A DNA stretch of 64,000 nucleotides. Origin: Microbispora rosea. Its GTDB lineage: Bacteria; Actinomycetota; Actinomycetes; Streptosporangiales; Streptosporangiaceae. The stretch is from contig NZ_FTNI01000010.1 in NCBI RefSeq assembly GCF_900156315.1, positions 98,680-162,679 of the forward strand, read 5' to 3'. A program made the position numbers and the translations under genes. This document shows, piece by piece, positions 26,708 to 34,958 of the stretch (position 1 is the first letter of the stretch; each line of letters opens with the position of its first letter). The notes under the pieces were generated by a model, which saw nothing but the letters and a program-made list of their open reading frames with translations, ran no database searches and was not told where the DNA came from.

Positions 26708-27208
26708 CAGGTCCCGGCCGCTGATCGCGCCGACCGGCAGCGGCCACGGAAGCGCGAGATCCGGGTCGTCGTACCGCACGGCGAGATCCTCCGACGGGTC
26801 GTGCTCCCGGTCGATGCGATAGCACACGTCGGCCTCGGTCAGCGCCTGGTAACCGTGCAGGAGCCCCGGGGGCACGTACAGATGGGCGAACGTCTCGTCG
26901 TCGAGCAGCACCGGCAGGTGGTGGCCGAAGGTCGGCGAGCCGGGCCTGGCGTCCACCAGCACGTCCAGGACGGCGCCTCGGGCGCAGCGGACGAGCTTGG
27001 CCTCACCACGCCCCGAACGGCCGTGCATGCCGCGGACGGTTCCCTTGCGGGAGCGTGACTGGCTGTCCTGGATGAAGGCGGCGGGGTCGAGCCCGTGCTC
27101 GGCGGCGACGGCCGCGTCGAAGGTCCGGGTGAAGAAGCCGCGCTCGTCGTGGTGGGGCGTGGGGACGAACAGCAGCACGCCCTCCAGGGCGAGTCGCGTC
27201 ACTTTCAC
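26663..27208 (-). CDS. Divergent dTDP-4-dehydrorhamnose 3,5-epimerase family cupin
   Basis: 181 residues with RmlC-like order: DERGFFTRTF, VRGMHGRSG (His kept), AKLVRCARGAVLDVLVDAR, GSPTFGHH, PPGLLHGYQAL and a C-terminal SGRD. The Tyr-rich segment after the cupin core is replaced by YRIDREHDPSED, so activity may differ from true RmlC, for example a single-carbon epimerase. It overlaps the polymerase 3' end and is followed by a GT2 gene start-side on the minus strand. The other rmlC at 12188 is closer to the canonical type. Confidence 0.8.
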   Translation of the reverse strand: MKVTRLALEGVLLFVPTPHHDERGFFTRTFDAAVAAEHGLDPAAFIQDSQSRSRKGTVRGMHGRSGRGEAKLVRCARGAVLDVLVDARPGSPTFGHHLPVLLDDETFAHLYVPPGLLHGYQALTEADVCYRIDREHDPSEDLAVRYDDPDLALPWPLPVGAISGRDLSAGSWAELRDRLGA

Positions 27209-27271
27209 ATGTCTGTAGTCGCGGCGGACGGGCCGGCCGTTACGCCGCCTCCGCCGGGCCGCGCCGTCCGC

Positions 27272-28195
27272 TCACTGCGGCAGCACCCGCATGCGCCTGG
27301 AGGGCCGCAGCAGGGCCACCAGCGAGGCCCGTGCCGTACGCCGGCCGGCGAGCGCGCGCAGCGCCTCCCCGAGAACCACGGCCAGATAGAAGGCAAAGGA
27401 GGAGACGGGCCCGCGCCGCCGCCGGAACAGCCGCACCCGGTTCGTCGTGAGCAACGCGGCCAGCACGGGGTTCACGTTCGCCTCGCCGCCGATGTGCTCG
27501 ACCACGGCCTCGGGTTCGTACCAGAGCGTCCAGCCCCGGTCGGCCGCCCGCATTGCGAACTCGGTCTCCTCGCTGTAGAGCAGGAAGGACTCGTCCCACG
27601 GCCCGAGGTCGCGTACGGCCGCCACGGAGACGAGCAGGGCGGCCCCGGTGGCCCACACGGCGGCGCCCGGCGTCCGGTACCGGCGGGGATCGGTGATCAC
27701 CTCGCCGAGCCGTCCGACGCGGTCCGCGAGCCGTCCGCCGATCACCGCCTCGGCCAGCGCGCCGCGTACGGTGGGGGCGCGGCGCAGGGAGGGATGCGTG
27801 TGGCCCTCCGGGCTGACCAGCCGGGGCACGGCGATGCCGCGGCCGGGGGCGCGCAGCGCGGCCGCGAGACGGGTGAGCGCCCCTTCGTGGGTGCGGCAGT
27901 CGGGGTTGAGGATGGCGACCGCGTCGACGCGGCCGAGGTGTCCCTCGCGGTCGAGGGCGGCGATACCCGCGTTGATGGCCGCCGCGTAGCCGGCGTTGCG
28001 GCCCAGCGGCACCACCGTCGCCCCGGCCCGCTCGGCGAGCGGCACGGACTCGTCCCGTGACGCGTTGTCGGCGACGACCACCTGCACGAGGTCGGCGCCC
28101 CGCGCGCCCGCGGTGAGCGAATCCAGGCAGTCTGCCAGCACACGCGCGCTGTTGTAGGTCACGACGACGACCGCGATCCGCGGGGTCTCGGACAT
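27272..28195 (-). CDS. Glycosyltransferase family 2, rhamnosyltransferase-like
   Basis: A 307-residue GT2 enzyme: IAVVVVTYNSARVLADCL, VVVADNASRDES, NAGYAAAINAGI and AILNPDCR (the DxD-like metal site is NPD), then WATGAALLVS, FLLYSEETEFAMRA and EHIGGEAN. This WbbL-like arrangement is common in rhamnosyltransferases, which fits the local dTDP-rhamnose genes. ATG 28195 has a strong GGAGGG site; a longer upstream reading frame lacks coding features. Confidence 0.88.
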   Translation of the reverse strand: MSETPRIAVVVVTYNSARVLADCLDSLTAGARGADLVQVVVADNASRDESVPLAERAGATVVPLGRNAGYAAAINAGIAALDREGHLGRVDAVAILNPDCRTHEGALTRLAAALRAPGRGIAVPRLVSPEGHTHPSLRRAPTVRGALAEAVIGGRLADRVGRLGEVITDPRRYRTPGAAVWATGAALLVSVAAVRDLGPWDESFLLYSEETEFAMRAADRGWTLWYEPEAVVEHIGGEANVNPVLAALLTTNRVRLFRRRRGPVSSFAFYLAVVLGEALRALAGRRTARASLVALLRPSRRMRVLPQ

Positions 28196-28487
28196 GCGGC
28201 CCTCCGGGGGGTCGGGAACTGCCCGCCAGGCGCATGCTAGAGGCGGTGCATCCGGCAGGCAATGCATTCCGCGATCTTCGCCCTGGTGTCGCGCGTGGAA
28301 CGCGACCAGGCCGGGGCTCCGGCCGGACGCGGCGCTGTAACGCGGGCGGATTCGCCGCACGATATTCAAGTCGGGAGCCTCGCCGTTCCGAGCCGCCAGG
28401 GAGAGCGTCCGGCGGATCGCGCGGTGGCGAGCACGGGGGCGACGGATCGAGCGAGACACCTTTCAGCCGGCGGCGAGGGAGAAATCG

Positions 28488-29297
28488 ATGCAGGAGACCC
28501 AGGCGTTCACCTTCCGTCGGGAGGACCTGTTCCCGCTGGCCGATCGCCGGCGCCAGGACTTCCTCGACGCCGCGCCGTTCCGGCACGTGGTGATCGACGA
28601 CTTCCTGCCGCCCGGCGTGCTCGAGCCGATCCTGGAGGAGTTTCCGGAGCCGCGCGACGCGAGCTGGCAGCAGTTCGACAGCTCGCGCGAGATCAAGCTC
28701 GCCCTGTCGGACACCGAGCGGATGGGCCCCGCCACCCGCCACCTGCTCGCCGAGTTCAACGGTCAGGTGTTCGTCGAGTTCCTGGAGCGGCTGACGGGGA
28801 TCACGCAGCTCGTCTCCGATCCGCACTTCGAGGGTGGCGGCCTGCACCAGATCAAGCCCGGCGGCTTCCTGAAGGTGCACGCCGACTTCAACCGGCACCG
28901 CAGGCTCAACCTCGACCGCCGGCTCAACGGGCTGCTCTACCTCAACAAGGACTGGAAAGAGGACTACGGCGGTCACCTGCAGCTCTGGGACAAGGACATG
29001 ACCCGGTGCGAGCACAAGATCCTGCCGGTCTTCAACCGCTTCGTCGTCTTCGCCACCACCGACGACGCGAACCACGGACATCCCGACCCGCTGACGTGCC
29101 CGGACGACCGCGCCCGCCGTTCGATGGCGCTGTACTACTACACGAACGGCCGGCCGGAGGAGGAGGCGGGCGCGGACCACACGACCCTCTTCAAGCAGCG
29201 GCCCGGCGAGCAGTGGAAGAGCAACGTCCGTCAGACGGTGAAGCGCTGGACGCCCCCGGCGCTGGTGGACCTGCTCAACCGCGACGGCAAGCCGTAG
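28488..29297 (+). CDS. 2OG-Fe(II) oxygenase (prolyl-4-hydroxylase-like)
   Basis: A 269-residue cytoplasmic dioxygenase. KVHADF gives the His-x-Asp iron ligands (about residue 127) and the later ANHGHPDPL the distal His region; YLNKDW and YYYTNGRP are conserved in the family. It uses 2-oxoglutarate and oxygen to hydroxylate a substrate, perhaps a sugar or lipid in this cluster. ATG 28488 follows GGCGAGGGAG. It diverges from the GT2 gene across a 292-bp gap. Confidence 0.84.
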   Translation: MQETQAFTFRREDLFPLADRRRQDFLDAAPFRHVVIDDFLPPGVLEPILEEFPEPRDASWQQFDSSREIKLALSDTERMGPATRHLLAEFNGQVFVEFLERLTGITQLVSDPHFEGGGLHQIKPGGFLKVHADFNRHRRLNLDRRLNGLLYLNKDWKEDYGGHLQLWDKDMTRCEHKILPVFNRFVVFATTDDANHGHPDPLTCPDDRARRSMALYYYTNGRPEEEAGADHTTLFKQRPGEQWKSNVRQTVKRWTPPALVDLLNRDGKP

Positions 29298-29435
29298 CCG
29301 GACGGGGCGAGGGAGGCTCGCCGCCGGTATTCCCGGCGTGCGGCGGACCAGCCCGGTACGGTGATGGCGGCCGGAGATCCGCCCGGACTCCCGGCGCCGA
29401 CATGCCCGTACGACGGGCGCAGGGGGGAGAGCGCG

Positions 29436-29507
29436 GTGAGTCGCATAACGTCGTGCCGGTGCGTCCGCATCGCCCGCGGAATCGGCCAGGCGTGCGCCGC
29501 GCGGTGA
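29436..29507 (+). CDS. Possible 23-residue leader ORF
   Basis: GTG 29436 is preceded by GGGGGGAGAG and opens a 23-residue frame with three Cys near the middle and end. Its TGA (29505-29507) overlaps the GTG (29504) of the beta-helix gene, the same coupling geometry used by real genes here. It may be a coupled leader or chance. Confidence 0.25.
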   Translation: MSRITSCRCVRIARGIGQACAAR

Positions 29508-30427
29508 CGAGGCGTACGGCGGTCCTGCTCGCGGGAGCCGTACTGGTGACCTCGCAGACCGCGTGCCAGGCGACCACGGACGGCGGCCCGGGGCGCCCCA
29601 CCCCCCCGGCGACGCCGTCGGCGCGCACCACGCCGAGCCCCTCGCCCTCACCGTCGCGGCCGGCGGCCTGGCCGGGACCGGACAACACCGGAGTGCCGAA
29701 GGGGACGAGGCTGCGCCCGTCCGGCTCGATCACCGTGACCGAGGACGGCACGGTCATCGACGGCCTGGAGGTGAACGGCGCGATCACGGTCGAGGCCGAC
29801 GATGTCACCATTCGCAACACCAGGGTCCGCGGTACGCCGGGCTGGTGGGGGATCCTCCAGCGGCAGGGGCACTCCGGGCTGACGGTCGAAGACGTCGAGA
29901 TCTTCGGCAACGGCAGGGAACGCACGCAGTTCGGCGTTCTCAACCAGGGTGTGATGATCACCGTGCGGCGGGCGAATATCCACACGATTTCCAACGGGAT
30001 CAGCACGGAGCAGGGCCTCATCGAGGACAACTACGTCCATGATCCGAAACTCTACAAAGACGATCACGTCGATATGATCATGTCGTCCGGGCCGCCCGCC
30101 CGGGGAACCGAATTGATCATTCGCCACAATACGGCGGTCAATACGCTCGACCAGACCAGCGCCATCGCGCTGTTCCAGGATTTCGGCGTGGTCCGGGACG
30201 TGACGGTGGAGGGCAACCTGCTGGCGGGTGGCGGCTGGGCGTTGTACGCAGGGGCGGGCGTCAAGGGAATCTCGTCGAACATCAAGGTCATCGGAAACGT
30301 CTTCAGCCGCAGGGTGTGGCCCAAGGGTGGATTCGCGGGTCCGGTGGCGTATTGGGACGCCCATGGCCGCGGGAACGTCTGGCGGGACAACGTCTGGGAG
30401 GGCGGCGGGAAGGTCACGCCCGAATAA
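29504..30427 (+). CDS. Secreted right-handed beta-helix protein 1
   Basis: A 307-residue exported protein. The N-terminus is basic then hydrophobic (TRRTAVLLAGAVLVTSQTAC), a signal peptide possibly of lipoprotein type, followed by a Thr/Pro/Ser-rich linker to about residue 50. The rest repeats beta-helix rungs such as GTVIDGLEVNGAITVEADDVTIRN, as in pectate-lyase-fold proteins that bind or cleave polysaccharide. GTG 29504 and GTG 29492 are both possible starts. Strongly similar to the next gene, with one stretch of 50 identical bases (30197-30246 and 31917-31966). Confidence 0.8.
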   Translation: MTRRTAVLLAGAVLVTSQTACQATTDGGPGRPTPPATPSARTTPSPSPSPSRPAAWPGPDNTGVPKGTRLRPSGSITVTEDGTVIDGLEVNGAITVEADDVTIRNTRVRGTPGWWGILQRQGHSGLTVEDVEIFGNGRERTQFGVLNQGVMITVRRANIHTISNGISTEQGLIEDNYVHDPKLYKDDHVDMIMSSGPPARGTELIIRHNTAVNTLDQTSAIALFQDFGVVRDVTVEGNLLAGGGWALYAGAGVKGISSNIKVIGNVFSRRVWPKGGFAGPVAYWDAHGRGNVWRDNVWEGGGKVTPE

Positions 30428-30606
30428 CACCCATTGTCGCCTGAATGCGATTTATACGCGGATTGGGACGCATGTAGATTGCGCTGAAAATGGTTCCTTT
30501 TGCGAAAACAGCCCACCTTGTGTGTCACGTGTGGCTACCCTCCCGAAGGAGCCTCCCCCTATAGAGGCGGACAGTCGGCATAACCGTGGACCGGAAGGAG
30601 TCGACT

Positions 30607-32154
30607 GTGCGGATATATAAGGACGCCCGGAAAAGCGGGCTGCTGGTCGTGGCGGGTCTGTCCGCCCTCGTCGTCCTCGCCGGCGGTGGATGCGGCGTCG
30701 GAGGCCAGGACGCGTCCGACGGGACGGTCGCGCTGACGGGCGCCGGCACGCGGGACGGCGGGGAGCAGGACGCGCGGGCGCGGGCGGCAGGCGCCGAGGC
30801 GGTCAGGGCCTCGCCCTCCTCCCGCCGGGGGCGTAAAGGGGCGACGCCGGCTCCCACGGGACGGCGGAACCCGAATCCGGAGGTCACCTGGTGGACCACC
30901 CTGCCGCCGCGCAGGGGACACCGGCCCACCGTGCGGCCCACTCCGAGGGCGTCCTGGACGGCGAGACCGTCGGCCTCCCCGCGTCCGGGCATCTCGGCCG
31001 GCCCCCCGCCGGACGCGTCGCCGACTCTCCTCCCGACAACACGCCCGACGGCGCGCCCGACGACACGCCCGACCTTCTGGCCGACTCACCGGCCGACAGT
31101 CCGTCCCACGCGCAGTCCATCTCCCGGCCCCGTCCCTTCGCGGAGTGCGACCCCCTCCCGCAGCGCCATCCCCTCCCGCAGTGCGACCCCTTCGCGCAGT
31201 GCGATCCCGTCGCGTAGCGCGATCCCCTCGCCCGACGTGACGCCCTCGCACAGCGCGACACACAGCCCGTCGTACAGTCCGTCGCGCACCCCCTCCCCGG
31301 ACCGGCCCTCGCCGACGCCGTCGAGGTCCGCGTCCGCCCGTCCTTCCCCGACGCCTTCGAACGCGACGACGCCGCCGCGTACGGGCGACTGGCCGGGCCC
31401 GGGCAACACGGGCGTCCCGGCGGGTGTCGCGCTCAAGAGGTCCGACTCGCTCGTCATCACGAAGGACGGCACCGTCATCGACGGTCTGGACGTCTACGGC
31501 GACATCACGGTGGACGCGGACAACGTGACCATCCGCAACACTCGGGTGCGCGGGCAGCAGGACTACTGGGGGATCCTCCAGCGTGAGGGCCACTCGGGGC
31601 TGACGGTCGAGGACGTCGAGGTCTTCGGCAACGGCAAGGTGCGCACCCAGTTCGGCATCCTCAACCAGGGCAAGATGATCACGATCCGGCGCGTGGACAT
31701 CCACACGATCTCGAACGGCATCTGCACCGAACAGGGCGTGGTGGAGGACTCCTACCTCCACGACCCCAAGTACTACTCGGGCGACCACACGGACATGATC
31801 ATGAGTACCAGCGCGCCGGCCAAGGGCACGCAGCTGGTCATCCGGAACAACACGGTCATCAACACGCTCGACCAGACCGGCGCCATCGCGTTGTTCCAGG
31901 ACTTCGGGGTAATCCGCGACGTGACGGTGGAGGGCAACCTGCTGGCGGGTGGCGGCTGGGCGTTGTATGCGGGGGCGGGCACCAAGGGCACCTCGTCGAA
32001 CGTCAAGGTCATCGACAACGTCTTCAGCCGCCAGGTCTGGCCCAAGGGCGGGCACGCCGGTCCTGTGGCCTATTGGGACCACGAGGGCTCCGGCAACGTC
32101 TGGCAGGGCAACATCTGGGAGGACGGCGGGGTCGTGGACCCCGGCAAGTCGTGA
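30607..32154 (+). CDS. Secreted right-handed beta-helix protein 2 with Ser/Pro linker
   Basis: A 515-residue exported paralogue of the previous gene. A basic-hydrophobic signal with AGGGC (Cys29) suggests lipid anchoring. Residues 30-265 are low-complexity and rich in Pro, Ser, Thr and Arg, including five PSRSA-type hexapeptides; the C-terminal 250 residues are the beta-helix domain. It begins at GTG 30607, seven bases after AAGGAG. The linker would hold the domain away from the membrane or through the wall. The two genes probably act on the polymer made by this locus. Confidence 0.82.
   Translation: MRIYKDARKSGLLVVAGLSALVVLAGGGCGVGGQDASDGTVALTGAGTRDGGEQDARARAAGAEAVRASPSSRRGRKGATPAPTGRRNPNPEVTWWTTLPPRRGHRPTVRPTPRASWTARPSASPRPGISAGPPPDASPTLLPTTRPTARPTTRPTFWPTHRPTVRPTRSPSPGPVPSRSATPSRSAIPSRSATPSRSAIPSRSAIPSPDVTPSHSATHSPSYSPSRTPSPDRPSPTPSRSASARPSPTPSNATTPPRTGDWPGPGNTGVPAGVALKRSDSLVITKDGTVIDGLDVYGDITVDADNVTIRNTRVRGQQDYWGILQREGHSGLTVEDVEVFGNGKVRTQFGILNQGKMITIRRVDIHTISNGICTEQGVVEDSYLHDPKYYSGDHTDMIMSTSAPAKGTQLVIRNNTVINTLDQTGAIALFQDFGVIRDVTVEGNLLAGGGWALYAGAGTKGTSSNVKVIDNVFSRQVWPKGGHAGPVAYWDHEGSGNVWQGNIWEDGGVVDPGKS
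31134..31230 (+). repeat. 18-bp tandem repeats in the linker of beta-helix protein 2
   Basis: About five in-frame 18-bp units, each encoding Pro-Ser-Arg-Ser-Ala-(Thr/Ile). Units differ at a few bases (for example CGCAGTGCGAT against CGTAGCGCGAT), consistent with slippage followed by drift. Boundaries are approximate. Confidence 0.7.
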
Positions 32155-32158
32155 CGAC

Positions 32159-32198
32159 GACGAGCGGCCGGGCCCCCGGCGGGGCCCGGCCGCTCGTC
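32159..32198. terminator. Strong bidirectional hairpin between convergent genes
   Basis: A perfect 18-bp stem (32159-32176 with 32181-32198) closed by the tetraloop CGGC, between the stops of the beta-helix gene and the minus-strand methyltransferase gene. No T-tract follows, as is common for actinobacterial terminators. It can serve both strands. Confidence 0.75.
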
Positions 32199-32203
32199 CG
32201 GCG

Positions 32204-32863
32204 TTACGCGCGCTTGTAGGCGATCACCGACTTCACCAGGCCGGCCAGCCGTTCGAACCGGATCCGCGAGCCGGGGAAGTAGTGCCGCATCTCCGTCACG
32301 CTGAGCAGCTCGACGTCCATCACGATGCGCCGCGCGGCCTCCCGGTCGGAGGTCGGCGTGTGGATGAGCGGCCAGCGGCGGAGGATCTCCGTCCGGGCCG
32401 TCAACGGGAGGAACTGGAAGCCGGGGAACAGAAAATGCGGCTCGACCGGGAAGTAGCGGTAGGGCGTCTGCACCCAGTGCCGGTCGGCCAGGGCGTTCAC
32501 GGTGTCGGCGAATATCTGCCGGCGCTGGTGACCGCCCACGTGCTCGATCACCGCGTTGGAGAAGACCAGATCGTAGGTGCCGCTCCTGATCGAGGCCGGC
32601 AGGTCGCAGGCGTCCGCGACGTCGGCGCGCAGCCAGGACGGCAGGTCCGACGGCGGCTTCTCCAGGTTGACGATGTGCACGTGGGCCGGTTTGACCGGGG
32701 CACGCAGCCAGGCCCCGGCCGTCCCTCCGAGGTCGATCACGTTCATCCGGTCGAGGTCGGGAAAGCACTCGGCGAACCAGCTCCACCGCCGTGCCCGGGC
32801 CTTCGCGCCCAGTGAGTCGGGAGCGTCGACGAAGCGGTTGCGCAGGGCGTTCAGGCGACTCAT
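32204..32863 (-). CDS. Class I SAM-dependent methyltransferase
   Basis: 219 residues with SAM motif VIDLGGTAGAW (about residue 44), acidic motif DVADACDLPA and post-motif FSNAVIEHVGG, as in Methyltransf_11-type enzymes. ATG 32863 gives the natural start (AGAGG upstream); a 33-residue extension to 32962 has no coding character. Last gene of a minus-strand trio with the dioxygenase and epimerase genes. The target, perhaps a sugar or lipid, is unknown. Confidence 0.82.
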   Translation of the reverse strand: MSRLNALRNRFVDAPDSLGAKARARRWSWFAECFPDLDRMNVIDLGGTAGAWLRAPVKPAHVHIVNLEKPPSDLPSWLRADVADACDLPASIRSGTYDLVFSNAVIEHVGGHQRRQIFADTVNALADRHWVQTPYRYFPVEPHFLFPGFQFLPLTARTEILRRWPLIHTPTSDREAARRIVMDVELLSVTEMRHYFPGSRIRFERLAGLVKSVIAYKRA

Positions 32864-32930
32864 GGGCGGGGCCTCTCTGATGCGGGGGCTCCTCGGGGCG
32901 TGCGGAAACCGTCCGATGCCGGAACGGTCA

Positions 32931-33812
32931 TCAGCCCTTGCCCTCGTAGGCGAGCGCGACATCCTCCGGCAGCCGCTCCAGGTCGGAGACGCGCAGGAAG
33001 TCGCGGAGCGTGGTGCCGGTGCACGCGCAGTCGACGTTGGGCGCCTCGCGCCGCGCGATGACGTCGTCCACGTTGACCGTACGGAAGTCGATGCTGAAGC
33101 GGGTCTTGCCCGACGTGTTCGGCACCGAGGAGTGCAGCTGGTTGCCGGAGAAAATCATGACACCGCCCGGCTCGGGCACGACGGTCACCCTGGGTTCCAG
33201 CTCGATCGGCTCCTCGGGCTTGGGCTGCTCCCGGGTGTCGGTGCCGATGTGCTGTGCGGCGTTGAAGCGGCTGGTCCGGTTCCACTCGTAATAGTCGTAG
33301 CCGGCGGAGCCGTTCTTGACCGGAGCGCTCCAATACCGCGGATGGAACGTCATCACGTTCTCGGGCACGACCTCGTAGATCGGGATCCACCAGTTGACCT
33401 GGCTCAGAGGCGCCGAATACCAGGTGTCCCGGTGGGGGTGGAACGCGTAGGCGATCCCTGTGGTGAGGTAGTCGTCGGAGGTGGACGACCGCATCCTCGG
33501 CACGTCGAAATACGTCCGGTCGGCGTCGCAGCCGAAGGAGAGCAGCAGCGCCCGCAGCAGTTCCTTCGAGCGCGGGTGGTGGATGAACTTCGGCTTGAGC
33601 TCGGCGAGGATCGCGGCGAACTTCTCCACGGGCAGTTCGTACTGGGCCGTTTCCGGGTCCAACCCGCCGAACGCGTCGCCGATCAGCTCCCGCGCGAACT
33701 CGATCAGCGCCAGGGACTCGGGACGGGCCGGATACAGGAAGACCTGCCCCTCGTAGAGGCGTGTGCGGCGCTCTTCGTCCGTCAGAGAGGGACCTGAGAA
33801 GATAACGGTCAC
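32931..33812 (-). CDS. PhyH-like Fe(II)/2-oxoglutarate dioxygenase
   Basis: A 293-residue protein. FHPHRDTW holds the His-x-Asp iron ligands (about residue 124) and HSSVPNTSGKTRFSIDFRT the distal His and the Arg that binds 2-oxoglutarate. The double-stranded beta-helix core is intact; YDYYEWNRTSRFNAAQH is a distinctive insertion. GTG 33812 is the start. It is the second iron-dependent dioxygenase in the glycan region and lies between an epimerase gene and a methyltransferase gene. Confidence 0.8.
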   Translation of the reverse strand: MTVIFSGPSLTDEERRTRLYEGQVFLYPARPESLALIEFARELIGDAFGGLDPETAQYELPVEKFAAILAELKPKFIHHPRSKELLRALLLSFGCDADRTYFDVPRMRSSTSDDYLTTGIAYAFHPHRDTWYSAPLSQVNWWIPIYEVVPENVMTFHPRYWSAPVKNGSAGYDYYEWNRTSRFNAAQHIGTDTREQPKPEEPIELEPRVTVVPEPGGVMIFSGNQLHSSVPNTSGKTRFSIDFRTVNVDDVIARREAPNVDCACTGTTLRDFLRVSDLERLPEDVALAYEGKG

Positions 33813-33843
33813 GGTACGGCTATCGCCTTTCTGGAGTCTTCTG

Positions 33844-34812
33844 TTACCTGTGCTCGGCATACCAGGCCAGCGTCCGTCGCAGCCCTTCTTCCAGGCCGAC
33901 GACGGCCTTCCAGCCGAGGATTTCCGCAGCCGGCCCGGTGTCGGCGGTCTGGGCCACGTCGAGGGGGCGGTCGGCGACCGCGCCGAACCGCGGCCGGAGC
34001 GAGGTGCCGGAGATGCGGAAGAGCAACTCCACGGTCTCCCTGACGGAGGTGAGAACACCGGTGCCGATGTCCAGCACCTGCCCGGCGGCCCGGTCGGTCT
34101 CAGCGGCCAGGACGAACGCGTCGACCACGTCGTCCACGTACACCCAGTCGGCCCGCTTGCTCCCGCTGGTGAGACCCGGCTCCTCGCCGCGCAGCAGGGA
34201 CAGTGCCAGGTACGGCACCAGCTTCCGGGCGTCCCGCTGGCCGGGGCCGTAGACCATCGTCGGCCGCAGCACGGTGACCGGGACGCCCCACAACCGGTGG
34301 AACAGCTGTGCGTAGCCGGTGGCCGCCCACTTGGTCATCGCGTACGGCGACGGGGGCGGGGACTGCTCGTTCGCGGGCCGGGGTTCCTCACTGGAGCCAC
34401 AGAGGATCACCCGGACTCCGGAGAGGGCCGAGGCGTGAGTCAGCAGGTTCACCGTGCCCAGGAGGTTGCTCTCCAGCGTGGGCAGCACGAGGTCGAGGTC
34501 CCTCGCTCCGTCGACCTCGCCGGCCAGATGGAAGACGACGTCCGGGCGGATCTTCCGGAGCAGCGTCCCGGCCGTCTCCCGGTCGCGAAGGTCGGCCGCG
34601 TGCCGGATCGCCCGTTCGGACAGGCCCGGTTCTTGCCGGTGAACAGGGTTTCTGCTGACGGCGTGCACCTCGGCGCCCATGCCGTCGAGCCGAAGGGCGA
34701 GACGCCCGCCGATGAATCCCGACGCTCCTGTGACCAGGACCTTCCTTCCCACCCAAGGTGGTTCTTCCGGCCGTGCGGGTGACGGCGGTCCGGAGGAAGG
34801 GGACCGGGCCAT
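33844..34812 (-). CDS. NAD-dependent epimerase/dehydratase
   Basis: A 322-residue extended short-chain dehydrogenase with VLVTGASGFIGGRLALRL, VFHLAGEVDG, LCGSSEE and the catalytic YAMTK (about residue 159), RPTMVYGPGQ and VYVDDVVDAF. It heads the minus-strand trio, about 30 bases ahead of the dioxygenase. It probably makes or modifies a nucleotide sugar; GDP-4-keto-6-deoxymannose reductase-like or UDP-sugar epimerase activity cannot be separated from sequence alone. Confidence 0.86.
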   Translation of the reverse strand: MARSPSSGPPSPARPEEPPWVGRKVLVTGASGFIGGRLALRLDGMGAEVHAVSRNPVHRQEPGLSERAIRHAADLRDRETAGTLLRKIRPDVVFHLAGEVDGARDLDLVLPTLESNLLGTVNLLTHASALSGVRVILCGSSEEPRPANEQSPPPSPYAMTKWAATGYAQLFHRLWGVPVTVLRPTMVYGPGQRDARKLVPYLALSLLRGEEPGLTSGSKRADWVYVDDVVDAFVLAAETDRAAGQVLDIGTGVLTSVRETVELLFRISGTSLRPRFGAVADRPLDVAQTADTGPAAEILGWKAVVGLEEGLRRTLAWYAEHR

Positions 34813-34914
34813 GCGCTCTCCCTGGGTGCTCGATCATGCTGCATCTCGGCAAGGGAGACGGTCCTGTTGAGACCCCGGTTGACGGCGAGAACAATGTTCG
34901 GGGCCGCTAATGCG

Positions 34915-34946
34915 AAAAGGGACCCGTCCGAAGACGGGTCCCTTTT
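34915..34946 (-). terminator. Intrinsic terminator of korAB
   Basis: Perfect 14-bp stem AAAAGGGACCCGTC / GACGGGTCCCTTTT with a CGAA tetraloop, just past the korB stop. The A-run and T-run at the stem base make it a textbook bidirectional terminator and separate korAB from the epimerase trio. Confidence 0.9.
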
Positions 34947-34958
34947 CTGGTGGTTCGC

